Assembly: GCA_963761655.1 (NCBI GenBank) | Contig: CAVXHI010000011.1 | Coordinates: 124,001 to 188,000 of the forward strand | DNA from: RYN-122 sp963761655 | GTDB taxonomy: Bacteria; Actinomycetota; Actinomycetes; Mycobacteriales; SCTD01 | Direction of reading: 5' to 3' | DNA: 64,000 bases | In this document: one piece after another, positions 33,838-42,290 of the stretch | Layout of the letters: each line of letters opens with the position of its first letter | Numbering within the stretch: the first letter of the stretch is position 1 | Position numbers and translations under genes: made by a program | The notes under the pieces: model-generated | The model's database searches: none | What the model was told of the DNA's origin: nothing | Seen by the model: only the letters and a program-made list of their open reading frames with translations

Positions 33838-35337
33838 TTGGACGTCGCCGCCGTCGAGGGGCTGACGGTCGGCGGCGAGGCGACCGGCGGCAGCCGGCCT
33901 CTGCTCGTGTCCGACGCGGACATCTCCGACAGACGTCGACGCGTGGCCGCCGGCGCACAGCGCATCCGGACGGCAGCGCTGGCCGAGGGCACCCGTCAGC
34001 ACTACGCCCGGCACTGGCACACCTTCACCACCTGGTGCAGAGAGATGGGCGTGCAGCCTCTGGCGGCGAGCGCCGACGACATCTGCGACTTCCTGTTCGA
34101 GCAGGTCTGCGTGCTCGACGAGGCCGGGGAGCTGCGCCGGGACGACGCCGGCCGGCTCGTGCGCAAGCTGCACGTGACGTCGGCGCGCATCGTCCTGCAC
34201 GCGATCGGCCACGTGTACCGCGGGCACGGCCTGCCCAAGCCGTCGCTGCACCCGGACGTGCAGGACTTCATGTCCGGGCTCGCCCGCCACTACGGCGTCA
34301 CTCCGGACGAGCAGCGCGCGCCGATCCTGTGGCCGGACCTGCAGCGCCTCGTCGCTGCCTGCGACCGTGGTGACCTGAAGACCCTGACGTGGCGCGCCGC
34401 CCAGCGGCTGCACCAGGCAGCCGGCCTGACAGCCGGCCAGCTGTACCGCCTGGACTGGAGCGAGGTCACGTGGCTGGACGGGGCGCTGCAGCTGGACGTG
34501 CCGTCGCCGAGCCGTTCGCGCCGGCGGCTCACCGTGGTCGTGCCGGCGACCGGCGGGCCCGACTGCCCCTACGCAGCCGTGTGGCACCTCGCGGTCATCA
34601 CCGGAGCCTTCGGTCCGGTGTTCCGCGGGCGGCGGGGCAAGGCGATGGCGCGCGGGGCCCTGCACAACGTGCTCGGTCGGGTCGCGCCGGAGTCCGAGCG
34701 CCACCCGTTGCAGGCTGCCGCGGACCGCGTCCTGGTGACCGCCGGCTGGTTCTCGGCGGTTCGGCGCAGCAACCTGTCCATGTTCACCTGGCGGGACGTG
34801 GACACGCGCAACCCCGACTGCTTCGTGCTGGTCCTGCGCCGCAGCAAGACCGATCGCGACGGTCGCGGCCACCACGTGGCGCTGCACCGCCTGAAGGCCG
34901 AGCCGGAGCTCTGCCCGGTGCGTGCCCTCGAGCACTGGCGGGAGCTCCTGACACAGGAGCTCGGCGTCGATCCGCTCGTGCACCGGCCCGACCTGCCGCT
35001 GCTGCTCCCCGTCGACCGGCACGGACAGCTCGGCCTGACCCCTGGCGCAGTCACCGCTAAGCCGCTCACCGGTCGGGCCATCAACCTGCGCATCCAGCAG
35101 CTGGCCGACCGGTGCGGCCTGACCGACGACGCCCTGCTCCGGCACCACGGCCAGGTCCGCCACCCGTACGGCGCGCACTCGCTGCGCGCCGGCTGGGCCA
35201 CGGAGTTCCTCGCCCGCGGCGGGTCCCTCACCGACGCTGCCCGCCACCTCGACCAGCGCAAGATCGACACCACCGCCGCCTACGCCCGGTCCGACCAGGC
35301 ACGGCTGTCCGACGGCAACCAGCGCTTCGTCGGCTGA
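33838..35337 (+). CDS. Tyrosine recombinase/integrase (intact)
   Basis: About 499 residues. SAM-like N-terminal DNA-binding domain (TRQHYARHWHTFTTWCREMG), then a catalytic domain with the first Arg in WFSAVRRSNLSMFTWRDVD, the HxLR box GAHSLRAGWATEFLARGG, the second His region AARHLDQRKID and nucleophile Tyr in TTAAYARSDQ. All catalytic residues are present. No ATG or GTG is available at the front: the frame opens after a TGA at 33711 and the first usable start is TTG 33838. It converges on the other two recombinases and shares a terminator with them. Confidence 0.88.
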   Translation: MDVAAVEGLTVGGEATGGSRPLLVSDADISDRRRRVAAGAQRIRTAALAEGTRQHYARHWHTFTTWCREMGVQPLAASADDICDFLFEQVCVLDEAGELRRDDAGRLVRKLHVTSARIVLHAIGHVYRGHGLPKPSLHPDVQDFMSGLARHYGVTPDEQRAPILWPDLQRLVAACDRGDLKTLTWRAAQRLHQAAGLTAGQLYRLDWSEVTWLDGALQLDVPSPSRSRRRLTVVVPATGGPDCPYAAVWHLAVITGAFGPVFRGRRGKAMARGALHNVLGRVAPESERHPLQAAADRVLVTAGWFSAVRRSNLSMFTWRDVDTRNPDCFVLVLRRSKTDRDGRGHHVALHRLKAEPELCPVRALEHWRELLTQELGVDPLVHRPDLPLLLPVDRHGQLGLTPGAVTAKPLTGRAINLRIQQLADRCGLTDDALLRHHGQVRHPYGAHSLRAGWATEFLARGGSLTDAARHLDQRKIDTTAAYARSDQARLSDGNQRFVG

Positions 35338-35347
35338 GCCACAGCAC

Positions 35348-35384
35348 GCAGCAGGGCCCGGCCGGATCGGCCGGGCCCTGCTGC
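35348..35384. terminator. Bidirectional terminator between convergent recombinases
   Basis: Two perfect 17-base arms around a 3-base loop, GCAGCAGGGCCCGGCCG and its complement, located 11 bases after the plus-strand recombinase stop and 23 bases before the end of the minus-strand one. It would end transcription from both sides. Confidence 0.85.
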
Positions 35385-35406
35385 GGTGTCGCCCTGCTCG
35401 GCGGTT

Positions 35407-36772
35407 CTACTGCTTGCTGTAGTCCAGGTGCACCTCGACCGACTCCGATGCGCGTGCCCGGAGGTAGTGGCGGGTCGTCGTCGCAGACTGCTGGTTGAGC
35501 AGCTTCCGCGTCCTGTCGATGTCGCCGTACTGCTCCTGGCAGTGCATGGCGGCGCCGGAGCGGACCGACCGTGTCGAGATCGTGATGTCGGGGTCGAAGC
35601 CCGCGGCTGCCCACATCGCCTGCAGTCGGTTGGCGCCGTTCTGTCGCGTCATGACCCCGACGCCGCGGTACTCGGTCGGGAACAGCAAGCCGCTCGCGTA
35701 GAGCTTCGGGCTGCTGCGGCGTAGGTGCGTCAGGTGAGCATCGAGGGCGCATGCGGGGCACAGGTCGCCGCACACGGGCAGGTGGAGCACCTCGGCGTAG
35801 AGGGGCTTGGACCCGTCGGTGGCGGCCTTGTGCCTCTTCATGACCAGGACGAAGGTTCCGTCGGGACGCCTCTCGTGCAGCTCCGCGTGCTGGAGCTCGG
35901 TGAACCGGCTGCCGAAGGTCCAGTCGACGAGGAGCCAGGCGATGTCACGCAGCCCACGGGCAGCACCGCGCACCGCCATGCGCTGCACCCAGTACCACTC
36001 CTCGTCGCTCCACGCGCGCACCATGGCCGGGTCGGCGACAGTGCGATCGCCGAACGCACGCTGTCGTGCGGCAACCCACTGTCCGCGCAGAGCCAGCACG
36101 CCGCCCGCCGGCACCGCCAACGGTGCCGCGGGTGCTGTGGGGACTGGCAAGGACACGCGTGAGGGCAGCGAAGCCCATCGGGTCCCGCGCTTCCTCCACG
36201 CTGAGAGGTCCGGCAGGCAAGGCAAGCGTGACCCGATCCGTGCAGATCGTGTAGCGCTCCTTCGGCTGGCCGAGCAGCGCCGGTACGTCCCGCGGGAAGC
36301 TTGTCCAGTCCTGCCCGTGGAGGGCCGCGGCCCGCAGGACCGCGAACCGAGCACGGGTCATGGCTGCGTCGTCGGAGCCGGCCAGCTCGCAGGTCACCAT
36401 CGCTGCGACCTCCCGCTCGGTCAGAGGGTGGACCGGGGGCTTGGCGTTGGCTCCCTGCACGCGAAGGAGCGCGGCCAGGTAGCCGCGGGTGTCGGCACCA
36501 GAAGGGGCGGTCATCCCGGCCGACTCGTGTGCCCAGTCGATCGCGAGGACGACGCTGCGCCGGTAGTTGGCGGACCAGCGCAAGCCCTCGTTGCGCAGGT
36601 AGACCAGGAGGACGGCCTCCGGTGCCGGGAGAGCCGGCAGACCCTGCTTGTCGCACCAGCGCCGGAACGCCCCGAAGATGTAGTAGCGGTTGTCGATCGT
36701 CTCCTCCGCGAGGTGGGCGAGCTGCATCCCGGCGATGCCGTTCACCCGCCGCGAGCGCGACCTAGCGGGCAC
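35407..36772 (-). pseudogene. Tyrosine recombinase, one +1 frameshift
   Basis: N-terminal DNA-binding half (residues from GTG 36772: HLAEETIDNRYYIFGAFRRW, YLRNEGLRWSANYRRSVVLA) reads in one frame to about 36150, and the catalytic half continues one base on: WTFGSRFTELQHAEL (first Arg), PVCGDLCPACALDAHL, TRSVRSGAAMHCQEQYGDID and the Tyr motif TTTRHYLRARASES. The span is a multiple of three plus one, so one extra base (or a +1 shift) reconnects it; a CCC CAC run near the junction is a candidate. Both halves are long and conserved-looking. It overlaps the preceding recombinase gene by 11 bases and belongs to its operon. Confidence 0.8.
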
Positions 36773-38157
36773 GCTTCACCGCCGGCAGCTGCGCCACGTG
36801 CGGCCGGTAGTGCACCGGCATCGCGTCCTGGTACCCGTAGGTGGTCTCGACCTTGCGGTGTCGGACCGTGAAGCCGACCCGCTCGGTCTCGAAGCCCTGA
36901 CGGTGCGCCTCGCAGATGAAGCCGGTCCGCAGACCGTGCTGCATCAGGTCAGGCAACCCGACCTCGGCGCAGAGCCGACGCCACGCCGCCTGGTCGGCCG
37001 TGTACGGCCGGTCAAAGCCGCAGCAGGCCGTCCTTGCCCGTCGCAGGCGCGAAGGCGTAGCTGAGCTCGTCGACGCTGCCGTATCCCTGCGCGTCACGCA
37101 GCTCCAGCCAGGCGTCGATCGCCCGGACCGGGCACACCCCGGCGTCCGCCTGAGGCGGGATGCTCAGCGTGACCGTCTCACCGAGCGGGTCCTTCGCGGC
37201 GCGCCGCACGGTCACCCGGTAGCGGTTCGCTGTCCGTGTCAGGTCAGCCCGAGCGAGACGACGGACGTCCAGCGACCTGATGCCCTTGTCGAACATGAGC
37301 AGGATCCAGGCACGCTGCCGGTAGTGCCCCAGAAGGCTCGGGCGGCTGGCTGCGGCCAGCAACGGCTCGGTCCACGGCGTCGACCCCTGGGCCGAGACGA
37401 TCCGGAGAACCTCCCGCCGCGCCCTCTTGAGGAGCGAGAGCGGCACGGCGACCCGGTCACCACGCCGAGGGAGGGTGGCTGCAGCGCAGGACAGGCACAG
37501 GCGTGCACGACCGCGCTCACAGGCACAGGCGATCTGCACCCGGCGGCTGTCCGTCACTAGGACCGATGGCGACTCGTACTGGAGGGTGACGAGCTCGCCC
37601 AGGCTGACCCCGCAGACCAGGTGCAAGATCGCCACCACCTCACGGACGGCGTCCGCCACGTTCCGGACGGGCTCGTCGCGGTCGACGAGGAGTCGAAGCT
37701 CCGTCAGCGTCACCGGTGGCGTGGGGATGCGCGGCTTGGCGTCGAGCAGGATCTGCCTGACGGCGCGGCGGACGTCGGCCAGGGCGGGGTCGTCGAAGGG
37801 CGCCGCCCAGCCGGAGGTCCGGTGCAGGTCTGCGACGGCCGCCATCACGCCGTCGACCCGGCTGGCCGACAGTCCAGGTCCGGGGTCGTCGGGTACGAGG
37901 CCGCAGACCCAGGTCAGGACGTCCAGGAGCGCCTGAGGCGAGGCGGGCCAGGCGTCGTGGCCGAGATCGCCGGCCCACAGCTCCCAGGTCTTGCGGCCGT
38001 CCTCGTAGAGAACGAGCGTGTTCGGGGCCAGCCGGTGCTCAGCGGTGAACTGCGCGATCTCGGCCAACTGCCCCGTGACCCAGTCGGGCAGCACCGGTTC
38101 GGCGGCCGTCAGCCCGGTCGTCGACCGGCACGACGCCAGACACACCTCCACAGACAT
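36762..38157 (-). pseudogene. Tyrosine recombinase with CTT TGA C +1 frameshift site
   Basis: The first frame (from ATG 38157) covers the DNA-binding part and first Arg (LLMFDKGIRSLDVRRLARAD) up to GKDGLLRL and then TGA at 37012-37014. The rest of the enzyme, from DRPYTADQAAWRRLC with MQHGLRTGFICEAHRQG (HxLR) and RHRKVETTYGYQDA (Tyr), follows exactly in the +1 frame. The shift point CTT TGA C is identical to the programmed frameshift site of the release factor 2 gene, though no Shine-Dalgarno-like sequence lies at the usual 3-base distance. It could be a programmed shift or an indel. Start overlaps the stop of the small upstream gene (TGATG). Confidence 0.8.
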
Positions 38158-38387
38158 CAGGCACCCCCCGCGTCACGGTGCCGCGCAAGGTTCTCGAGGT
38201 CGCCCTCGAGGTCGTGCTCGATGGCGAACCTCAGCAACTCCTCGTCAGAGGTCGGTGCGTAGCCAGCGAAGGCAGCGTCACGCAACAGCGTCGTGGCCAA
38301 CCCGTCTCTGGCGATTTCAGCGTTCCTGATCCGGCCCGTCTGGCGGATCCTGTCGATAGCGGCTCTCGGCCGCTGGTTGTTGGTCAC
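38157..38387 (-). CDS. Small protein leading the recombinase operon
   Basis: 76 residues, start ATG 38387. Helical, charged (AIDRIRQTGRIRNAEIARDG, SDEELLRFAIEHDLEGDLEN), no HTH recognised with confidence. Its stop overlaps the start of the next recombinase. By position it could be an excisionase-like or recombination-directionality factor, which is inference. Confidence 0.5.
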   Translation of the reverse strand: MTNNQRPRAAIDRIRQTGRIRNAEIARDGLATTLLRDAAFAGYAPTSDEELLRFAIEHDLEGDLENLARHRDAGGA

Positions 38388-38737
38388 TGCTCGACATGTG
38401 CGCCGACCGACGCCTACGACAAGTAGGACCGGTTGGTCGATGCTGGGGTCAGATCTCGTGCCTGCGTGATCAGGCGCCGGACGATGTCGTCAGCAGCGCA
38501 CGCGTGCAGCTGCCATCCAGGGCCGAAGGACAACGTGCGCGTCCGCGAGCTGTCGACGTCTGGCCGACAGGCGACCGACCGTGCTGGACCGGGACCATGT
38601 TGCCCAAGCCGTCGCTGTTGAGCTGCCTCTGGGCTGCCCACGCCCTCAACAGTGGGGCAACTACGCCGTACCGCAGCAGCAACGCCCACAGCAGGGCTGT
38701 GGCGATCACACCTAGGCCCATCCGACGAGGACCTCGA
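38388..38737. other. Intergenic stretch, no gene recognised
   Basis: Between the divergent recombinase operon and the CBASS-like pair. Frames on both strands were read and none looks like a protein. It must carry the minus-strand promoter of the recombinase operon; no clear element was identified for it. Confidence 0.35.
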
Positions 38738-38762
38738 AACTGTCACAGGGCGCCGCTACCTT
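38738..38762 (+). promoter_or_regulatory. Promoter-like element TGTCAC-N10-TACCTT before CBASS
   Basis: AACTGTCACAGG at 38738-38749 and TACCTT at 38757-38762. A start of transcription about seven bases past TACCTT falls on the GTG of the SLATT gene, so the message would be leaderless. The same 12-base left half and the same spacing recur before jetA, and a close version precedes the helicase-nuclease gene. Confidence 0.55.
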
Positions 38763-38768
38763 GCCGCC

Positions 38769-39293
38769 GTGGCCACCGACGACTCGCCCGACGACGCTGC
38801 TCGACGCACAGCCGTCGAGGCGGAGCTGAGCCGGATCGAGGAGAGCGCTCAGTACAGCGCGCAGAGCCAGTTCGAGCAGACCAAGCGGTGGAGAGCAGTC
38901 AACCTTTGGCTCGGTCTGCCGGCTTCAGTCACCGCAGCCGTCGCGGGGGCCACCGCGCTCGCGGACACCGCAGGCCGGATCCCCGCTGGCATCCTCGCGT
39001 TGGTCGCAGCCGCGTTCGGAGCGGTACTGACCACCGTCAACGCCTCACATCGCATGAACCAGGCGTGCTCCGCCGCCAACGCCTACCTCGAGATCCAGAC
39101 CGCGGCAAGGCAGCTGCGGGACATCGACCTGCCGCACATGCCGCTGGACGAGGCCCGCGCCGCCCTAGGCGAGCTCACCGCTCGCCGCGACGAGCAGAAC
39201 AAGACTGCCGAGCCGCCGAGCAAGCGGGCGTACAAGCGAGGGAAACGCAACATCGAAGCTGGAGGTCAGCGCTACCAGGTCGACAAGCCGTGA
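38769..39293 (+). CDS. SLATT-family two-TM effector
   Basis: 174 residues. A helical N-terminus (ARRTAVEAELSRIEESAQYS) leads to two adjacent hydrophobic helices (WLGLPASVTAAVAGATALAD and PAGILALVAAAFGAVLTTVN), then a helical cytoplasmic tail (YLEIQTAARQLRDIDLPHMP) and a basic end. This is the SLATT layout: small two-TM proteins proposed as pore-forming effectors gated by nucleotide second messengers. The direct GTGA overlap with a CD-NTase gene makes a CBASS-type abortive infection role likely. GTG 38769 is chosen because it is the first codon after the promoter element. Confidence 0.75.
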   Translation: MATDDSPDDAARRTAVEAELSRIEESAQYSAQSQFEQTKRWRAVNLWLGLPASVTAAVAGATALADTAGRIPAGILALVAAAFGAVLTTVNASHRMNQACSAANAYLEIQTAARQLRDIDLPHMPLDEARAALGELTARRDEQNKTAEPPSKRAYKRGKRNIEAGGQRYQVDKP

Positions 39294-40156
39294 GCCTCAC
39301 CGTGGAGCAGGGCTTCTCGACGTTTCTCGACCGGCTCGTGCCAACGGCGACCGAGCGTGCTGCCGCGGCGTCGCACCGCGGCACCGTCAAGAGCAGCCTC
39401 GAGAAGCAGCTGAGCGTGAAGGGGTACAGGGAGATCGGCTCGTTCGGGCACGGAACGGGTGTACGTCATCACGCCGACGTCGACCTGCTCGTGAGTCTGT
39501 ACAACATGCCGGGCAGCTCGGATACTGCGCTGAACTGGGTCAAGACCGCGCTGCAGGCCACATTCACGAGCACGCCGATCTACGTCAGCCGACCCGCGGT
39601 TGTCGTCGACTTCGCGCAGGGCACCGAGCGGTGGGAGGTCATCCCGGCGTTTCTACGCCCGCGCAGTGACGGCGACCCGTACGTGTACGACATCGCCGGC
39701 CCGGCCGGCGGCTGGATCGACACCGCGCCGGTAGAGCACATCGCCTACGTCAACGAAGTCAACACAGCCGCAGGCAAGGTCGGGGGCGCCAAAGCCCTCA
39801 GTCGGCTGCTCAAGGCGTGGAAGTACTACTCCAACGTGCCGGTGTCCTCGTTCTACCTTGAGATGCGCGCCGCTCAGCACATGAACACCCAAGACAGCTT
39901 CATCCCCGTGTGGGACCTGTGCTGGATCTTGGAGAGCCTGCACGGGCATCAGCTTGCGAGCATGGACGACCCGCAGCAGGTCGCAGGACGCTTTCACCCC
40001 TGCTCCAGCACCAGCAAGAAGACCGAGGCGCTGAGCAAGCTCGACACCGCGGCGACCCGGGCGCGCAAGGCACTGACAGCGCACCAGGCCGGCGACCCGG
40101 ACCTGGCGTTCGCGTACCTGACGCTGCTGTTCAACGGACACTTCCCCCAACGCTAG
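39290..40156 (+). CDS. CD-NTase (SMODS-type cyclic oligonucleotide synthase)
   Basis: 288-residue nucleotidyltransferase of the OAS/cGAS-like fold. Active site: GSFGHGTG at residues 50-57, the metal-binding pair in HADVDLLVSL (Asp63, Asp65) and a third carboxylate in AVVVDF (Asp107), followed by the helical NTase C-terminal domain (GGAKALSRLLKAWKYYSNVP). On phage infection such enzymes make a cyclic di- or trinucleotide that opens the effector. No E1/E2/JAB or HORMA/TRIP13 accessory genes are beside it, so this is a minimal two-gene unit. The nucleotide product cannot be predicted. Confidence 0.82.
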   Translation: MSLTVEQGFSTFLDRLVPTATERAAAASHRGTVKSSLEKQLSVKGYREIGSFGHGTGVRHHADVDLLVSLYNMPGSSDTALNWVKTALQATFTSTPIYVSRPAVVVDFAQGTERWEVIPAFLRPRSDGDPYVYDIAGPAGGWIDTAPVEHIAYVNEVNTAAGKVGGAKALSRLLKAWKYYSNVPVSSFYLEMRAAQHMNTQDSFIPVWDLCWILESLHGHQLASMDDPQQVAGRFHPCSSTSKKTEALSKLDTAATRARKALTAHQAGDPDLAFAYLTLLFNGHFPQR

Positions 40157-40280
40157 GCCGGCTGCACCTGGGACGGCTGACGCGTACCGGTGCCCTGCCT
40201 GGGCGGTCGGCAGTCGCAGCACGGGCACGTGGGCGCTGGGCTGTGACAGGCGTGAGGCTTCTTGAAGCTCGCCGGCTGCG

Positions 40281-40575
40281 TCAGCGGCTGTCGCGTGAGG
40301 CGAAGTACGCGCTTGCCCGCTCACCCAGCTCGATCAGCGGCTTGAGTGACGCCGCAGCGGCGATGTGCAGGTCGTAGGCGTTGGCAAGCTGCCCGCCCTT
40401 GAACTCGTACTCCTGGTACGCCGGCCAGTCGTCGATGATGTAGCTGACCCGCCAGCCGTCGCCGTCGGGCTCGAACGCCACGCCCGAGGCCGGCCTGCGC
40501 TGCCGCCTGCAGCAGCTCGCCCACCGCATGCAGGGTCTGGTCATCGAGCGGGGCCTGGCCCGGGATCCGCGTCAT
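40281..40575 (-). pseudogene. Small hypothetical protein with +1 frameshift
   Basis: Start ATG 40575. The first frame gives TRIPGQAPLDDQTLHAVGEL; after a one-base shift near 40495 the rest reads GVAFEPDGDGWRVSYIIDDW, YQEYEFKGGQLANAYDLHI and ends SAYFASRDSR. The two pieces together make a plausible 97-residue protein of unknown function; the span is a multiple of three plus one. Convergent with the CD-NTase gene. Confidence 0.5.
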
Positions 40576-40626
40576 CGCTTCATTGTGGCTGCTTGTGCGA
40601 CGCAGACCCGGCATCGCGGGGACGAG

Positions 40627-41754
40627 TCACCAGTCGCGGCGCAGGCGCTCGGGACTACGGGGACTAGGCGCACCGCGCAGCGACCGAGCCAGTGCAGTGC
40701 CACCGTCACAGACCGCAAGGAGTGGCCCGGGCTCGGGCAGGTCGACGGTCTGGAAGGTCGGGTGGTCGGGGTGGGCGGCGAGCCATACGTACGCCTGTTG
40801 CAGGAGGCGATGCTGCACGTCGGCCGCGAGCTCGTCAGCATCTGCGCCGCTCAGTCTGATGCTGGGCGGCAGCTGACCACCTCGCGGGCCGAAGAGCAGA
40901 AGCTGCCGTGGCGACAGCGGCAGGGCCACCTCCTCGGCGACACCGACACCCGCCGGCCGTGTCGGGCGCATGTGCACCAGTTCGCTGACCTCGGATGCTC
41001 CTTGGGCAAAGGCTCGGCGTCGTTGGCGGCGACGCCGCCGCTCGCTGAGGAAGCACTCGGGCTGGTGACCCTCGTCGTCACCGCCGGCGACGAGCACCGG
41101 CTCGTCGCAGACGAAGAACAACGGCCGGTCGACTTCTACGAGACACAGCGGCCGGTCAGCGAGGGCAGCATGGGCCTCCTGGGCTAGGTAGCCGAGCATC
41201 TTCAGGTGGTGATTCGGGTGCGGAATGACGCGCACCCTGGCGATGTCGTCGGCGCTCGGTCTGCCGTCACGCCCGTCCGCTTCGCCCGACGCCATTGTCT
41301 TGACGCTGTACTCGGCCATCAGCTCCTGCTCGCGTCGGGTTCGTACGCCCCGCACCAGCTGGAAGGCGACGAACTGCGCGATCTGCGCCCGCTCATCCGG
41401 CGCGAAGGGCCGGCGCGGGAACAGCGGGCTCGTTAGCCGATTGAAGACTGTCGCGGTGGCGCCCTCCACGACCTGCAGAACCTGTTCTAGTCGCCCGTCC
41501 CATCGGCCATCGCCACTGTCGGGATCGTCGGTCACAACGGTGTAGAAGTTGCGCTGAGCAAGGTCGTCGATGTTGTTGAGGACGGGATGACCGGCCGGCA
41601 GGTGCCGCACGCGGAGCTGGTCGGCCTTTGCGAAGTACCGAAGGTAGAACGCGGGCACGGTGTGGTGCCTGCTGCCTACACCGACGTCGGGCGACGCGGA
41701 CGTCAGCCACTCCTGGGCCTTGGCCTCGATGCGACGGAGCCACGCCTGTGTCAT
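40627..41754 (-). CDS. DUF4238-family protein
   Basis: About 375 residues. The N-terminus has the DUF4238 hallmark RHHTVPAFYLRYFAKADQLR, then FYTVVTDDPDSGDGRWDGRL, FVAFQLVRGVRTRREQELMA, and LCLVEVDRPLFFVCDEPVLV; the C-terminus has VALPLSPRQLLLFGPRG. The His-His-x-Val-Pro motif near the front may form an active site, but no function is established that I know of. DUF4238 genes are often seen in defence islands. ATG 41754 is chosen; an upstream in-frame start at 41790 would add 12 unlikely residues. Confidence 0.78.
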   Translation of the reverse strand: MTQAWLRRIEAKAQEWLTSASPDVGVGSRHHTVPAFYLRYFAKADQLRVRHLPAGHPVLNNIDDLAQRNFYTVVTDDPDSGDGRWDGRLEQVLQVVEGATATVFNRLTSPLFPRRPFAPDERAQIAQFVAFQLVRGVRTRREQELMAEYSVKTMASGEADGRDGRPSADDIARVRVIPHPNHHLKMLGYLAQEAHAALADRPLCLVEVDRPLFFVCDEPVLVAGGDDEGHQPECFLSERRRRRQRRRAFAQGASEVSELVHMRPTRPAGVGVAEEVALPLSPRQLLLFGPRGGQLPPSIRLSGADADELAADVQHRLLQQAYVWLAAHPDHPTFQTVDLPEPGPLLAVCDGGTALARSLRGAPSPRSPERLRRDW

Positions 41755-41862
41755 CGCATCGGGGTCACGGCTAGCAGGCACGCCCTGCACCGTAGATCGA
41801 TACCTTGTCCGCCGCAGTGGTCACTGGCGACGCCGGAGGACGGCTCGCCGGGGACAGCTGCG

Positions 41863-42162
41863 CTACAACGCCCGCGGCCCGGTGCGGTCCTTCAGTGGCG
41901 GGCCGAAGAGCGCGTGCAGCGCGACCTGCTCGCCGGTGCCGTCAGCCTGAGCGCGGTAGATCACTTCGTTCCACGCCGTCTGGCCCTCTGCGATGTGCTC
42001 GACGCAGCAGAAGCGGCGCACATGTGCGGTCGTCGTCAGGGTGACGTGGTCGGTGCCGAGCTCGGCCTGGCAGCGGGCGTTGGCGCAGCGGTCCCACCCA
42101 AGCCACTGGTGGATGTTCCACGGACCGGAGGACGCGAACGCAGCAGCCATGCGCACCAACAT
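41863..42162 (-). CDS. Small Cys/His-rich protein divergent from jetA
   Basis: 99 residues. A zinc-finger-like arrangement is visible: CANARCQAEL, then a short strand (HVTLTTTAHVRRF) and CCVEHIAEGQTAWNEVIYRA. Four Cys and the His could hold one metal ion. No family recognised. It is transcribed away from the Wadjet operon across a 128-base gap and could be a regulator or an unrelated small gene. Confidence 0.5.
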   Translation of the reverse strand: MLVRMAAAFASSGPWNIHQWLGWDRCANARCQAELGTDHVTLTTTAHVRRFCCVEHIAEGQTAWNEVIYRAQADGTGEQVALHALFGPPLKDRTGPRAL

Positions 42163-42229
42163 GCTCGCCGCGGTCCGTCCAGCAGGTACGTGTCACCTCC
42201 GGAGCGGCGGACCTTGGCGAAGCGCCCAG

Positions 42230-42254
42230 AACTGTCACAGGCCCGCTTTACCGT
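42230..42254 (+). promoter_or_regulatory. Promoter-like element TGTCAC-N10-TACCGT before jetA
   Basis: AACTGTCACAGG at 42230-42241 and TACCGT at 42249-42254, the same left half and spacing as before the CBASS-like pair. Predicted transcription start is near 42261, leaving a leader of about 20-30 bases before jetA. Confidence 0.55.
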
Positions 42255-42290
42255 GCGTGCACGAGCCGGACGGGGACGGTGGGCGTGGCG

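Noticed and set aside
33838..38387. Classical recombinase-in-trio (RIT) element
   Set aside because: The third recombinase runs in the opposite direction and no flanking inverted repeats were seen, so the RIT definition is not met.
38396..39290. N-terminal extension of the CD-NTase frame
   Set aside because: The frame is open far upstream but overlaps the SLATT gene; the GTG at 39290 with a 4-base overlap and the start of NTase homology decide the start.
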